A stretch of 64,000 bases of DNA from Pseudomonas purpurea. Its GTDB lineage: Bacteria; Pseudomonadota; Gammaproteobacteria; Pseudomonadales; Pseudomonadaceae. The stretch lies in the NCBI RefSeq assembly GCF_039908635.1, contig NZ_CP150918.1, positions 4,728,001 through 4,792,000 on the forward strand, written 5' to 3'. The notes beneath the pieces are model-generated. The model had not been told where the DNA came from, did not search any database, and was given only the letters and a program-made list of their open reading frames with translations. Shown piece after piece: positions 62,448 to 64,000 of this stretch. Numbering within the stretch: position 1 is the first letter of the stretch; each line of letters starts with the position of its first letter. A program made the translations under genes and the position numbers.

Positions 62448-64000
62448 TTAAAGCGTCGAAAGGAAGGTGCTGTTGTTGGCTTGCCACTGCGTGATGTCGA
62501 GGCGGATGCGCTTCTTGTCGAGCTTGCCGACGCTGGTCTTGGGAATTTCAGTAACAAGGGCTATCTGACTCGGGATTGCCCACTTGCTCAAATGCCCCAA
62601 CTCCACGAAAGGCTTGAGGTGTTCCTTGAGTTCCCTGGCCCCGATCACATGGCCTTCTCGAACCACCAGCAGGGCAAACGGCCGCTCCCCCCATTGCGGA
62701 TCGGGAATGCCGACCACTGCTACTTCACGTACCGCCGAGTGACGGCTGATCAGGTCTTCGAGTGCCAGCGAGGAGACCCATTCGCCGCCGGTCTTGATCA
62801 CGTCCTTGATGCGGTCACGGATATCGATCACGCCCATGCTGTCCAGGGTCGCGACATCGCCCGTGTGCAACCAGCCACCGGCCCAGAGTTCGGCACCCTT
62901 TTGCGGCTCGTTGAAATAGCCCTCGGTCAACCAAGGGGCGCGCAGCACGAGCTCACCCTGGGACTCGCCATCGGCGGGCAGGAAGTTGCCGTCGTCGTCG
63001 ACAATGGCAGCCTCCACCAGCGGCCCCGGCACCCCGGCCTTGATGCGGTAGGTGGTGCGCTCGTCATCGGTGCCGGCCAGCAACTCTTCATTCAGGTGCG
63101 CGCAAGACACCAGCGGGCCGGTTTCCGACATGCCATACGCCGCAGTCAACTGGATGCCCTTGGCCTTGGACGCTTCGTACAGCCCACGGTTGAGGGCGCT
63201 ACCGCCAATGACGATTTTCCAGCCGCCGAAATCGGTGCCTTGTGCAGCCTTGGAGTTGAGCAGCATCTGCAGGATTGTCGGCACACAGTGAGAGAAGGTG
63301 ACCTTCTCCCTGCGCCACAGCTCCACCAGGTATTCCGGGTCGTAACGGCCGGGATAGACCTGCTTGAGGCCCAGCATGGTCGCCACATACGGAAGGCCCC
63401 ACGCATGCACATGGAACATCGGGGTGATGGGCATGTACACGTCGCGGGTGCCGAGCAGGCGTACGCTGTCGATGCTGCCCATGATCACCGCCACGCCCAT
63501 GGTGTGCAGCACCAGTTGCCGGTGGGTGAAATACACGCCTTTGGGGTTACCGGTGGTGCCGGTGGTGTAGAAGGTGGTCGCGACCGAGTTTTCGTCGAAA
63601 TCCTGGAAGTCGTATTGGGTGCTGGCAGCGGCGAGCAATTGCTCGTACTCGCCCACCAGGTTCGGCAGGTCAGCCGTTTTGTCAGCCCCGTCGGTGATCA
63701 GAAGGGTTTTCTCGACCGTGGTCAGTTGCCCGGCAATCGCCTGGTAGAGCCCCACAAACTCGCTGTTGACCAGCACGAAGCGGTCCTCGGCGTGGTTCAT
63801 GGTGTAGAGAATCTGTTCGGGAGACAGGCGTACGTTGATGGTGTGAATCACCGCACCAATCATCGGGATCGCAAACATGCATTCCAGGTAACGGTGGCTG
63901 TCCCAGTCCATGACCGCCACGGTATCCCCGGCCTTGACCCCTGCCGCCGTCAATACGTTGGCCAGCCGCGCGACCCGCTCGATCAGGGTCGGGTAGGTAT
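62448..64000 (-). CDS. Fatty-acyl-CoA ligase (medium/long-chain type), 5' end beyond window
   Basis: The frame continues past base 64000, so the N terminus is missing; about 517 codons are present. Visible AMP-forming motifs are the A3 phosphate loop YTTGTTGNPKGVYF, the A5 region YGMSETGPLVS, WLHTGDVATLDSMG, the hinge DRIKDVIKTGGEWVSS and the final PKTSVGKLDKKRI with the catalytic Lys. It activates fatty acids to acyl-CoA through an acyl-adenylate. Sequence style is that of AlkK-like medium-chain ligases. It lies upstream of DUF1302 on the same strand. Confidence 0.9.
   Translation of the reverse strand, partial: TYPTLIERVARLANVLTAAGVKAGDTVAVMDWDSHRYLECMFAIPMIGAVIHTINVRLSPEQILYTMNHAEDRFVLVNSEFVGLYQAIAGQLTTVEKTLLITDGADKTADLPNLVGEYEQLLAAASTQYDFQDFDENSVATTFYTTGTTGNPKGVYFTHRQLVLHTMGVAVIMGSIDSVRLLGTRDVYMPITPMFHVHAWGLPYVATMLGLKQVYPGRYDPEYLVELWRREKVTFSHCVPTILQMLLNSKAAQGTDFGGWKIVIGGSALNRGLYEASKAKGIQLTAAYGMSETGPLVSCAHLNEELLAGTDDERTTYRIKAGVPGPLVEAAIVDDDGNFLPADGESQGELVLRAPWLTEGYFNEPQKGAELWAGGWLHTGDVATLDSMGVIDIRDRIKDVIKTGGEWVSSLALEDLISRHSAVREVAVVGIPDPQWGERPFALLVVREGHVIGARELKEHLKPFVELGHLSKWAIPSQIALVTEIPKTSVGKLDKKRIRLDITQWQANNSTFLSTL

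Overview
The window is a gene-dense, GC-rich bacterial chromosome segment from a Pseudomonas, most likely the P. fluorescens group. The main evidence is the block lpxC-ftsZ-ftsA-ftsQ-ddlB-murC-murG-ftsW-murD-mraY-murF-murE-ftsI-ftsL-rsmH-mraZ, then rnpB, rsmI, lpoA-yraN-gmhA-dolP, sspAB, petABC and rplM-rpsI. As I recall it, this matches the P. aeruginosa PA4406-PA4441 region. Intergenic REP/REPIN hairpins of the P. fluorescens type support the group assignment. Nothing looks like a prophage, CRISPR array, insertion sequence or tRNA. This was read by eye without database searches.

Layout. 0-16 kb is accessory and signalling: the 3' end of a NorR-type NO regulator, CheV, a GNAT enzyme, a small exported protein, a Cys-cluster protein, an Aer-type aerotaxis receptor (minus strand), an RND efflux pair with its own two-component system, an OprD-family porin and a membrane diguanylate cyclase. 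16.2-34.1 kb is the minus-strand dcw (division and cell wall) operon, read from mraZ towards lpxC with mostly overlapping genes and a recognisable promoter plus a MraZ-type operator. 34.5-45 kb holds rnpB, the LpoA/DolP envelope genes, the SspAB stringent starvation pair, the cytochrome bc1 operon and the L13/S9 ribosomal operon. 44.6-53.9 kb is mixed metabolism: aldo-keto reductase, long-chain-type acyl-CoA dehydrogenase with a divergent AraC/GlxA-type regulator, zapE, trpS, a hydrolase, a YhcB/ZapG-like protein, an OmpA-like lipoprotein and a metallo-beta-lactamase-fold hydrolase. 54.1-55.9 kb is a two-gene, AT-richer surface-polysaccharide islet (O-antigen-ligase-like plus left-handed beta-helix acyltransferase). 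55.9-64 kb is a LuxR/MalT-type (LAL) regulator with DUF1329, DUF1302 and a fatty-acyl-CoA ligase that runs off the window.

How the genes work together. The dcw operon makes lipid II and the divisome. LpoA and DolP act on the same envelope process, and lpxC links it to lipid A. The terminal cluster looks like a hydrophobic-substrate uptake and activation unit under its own regulator, and is the least understood system here.

Two genes are broken by a single extra G/C: the response regulator of the RND operon (10502-10504) and zapE (48645-48647). Both events lie in the same octamer, CCAGGGCC, so a systematic sequencing artefact must be considered before either is called a true pseudogene.
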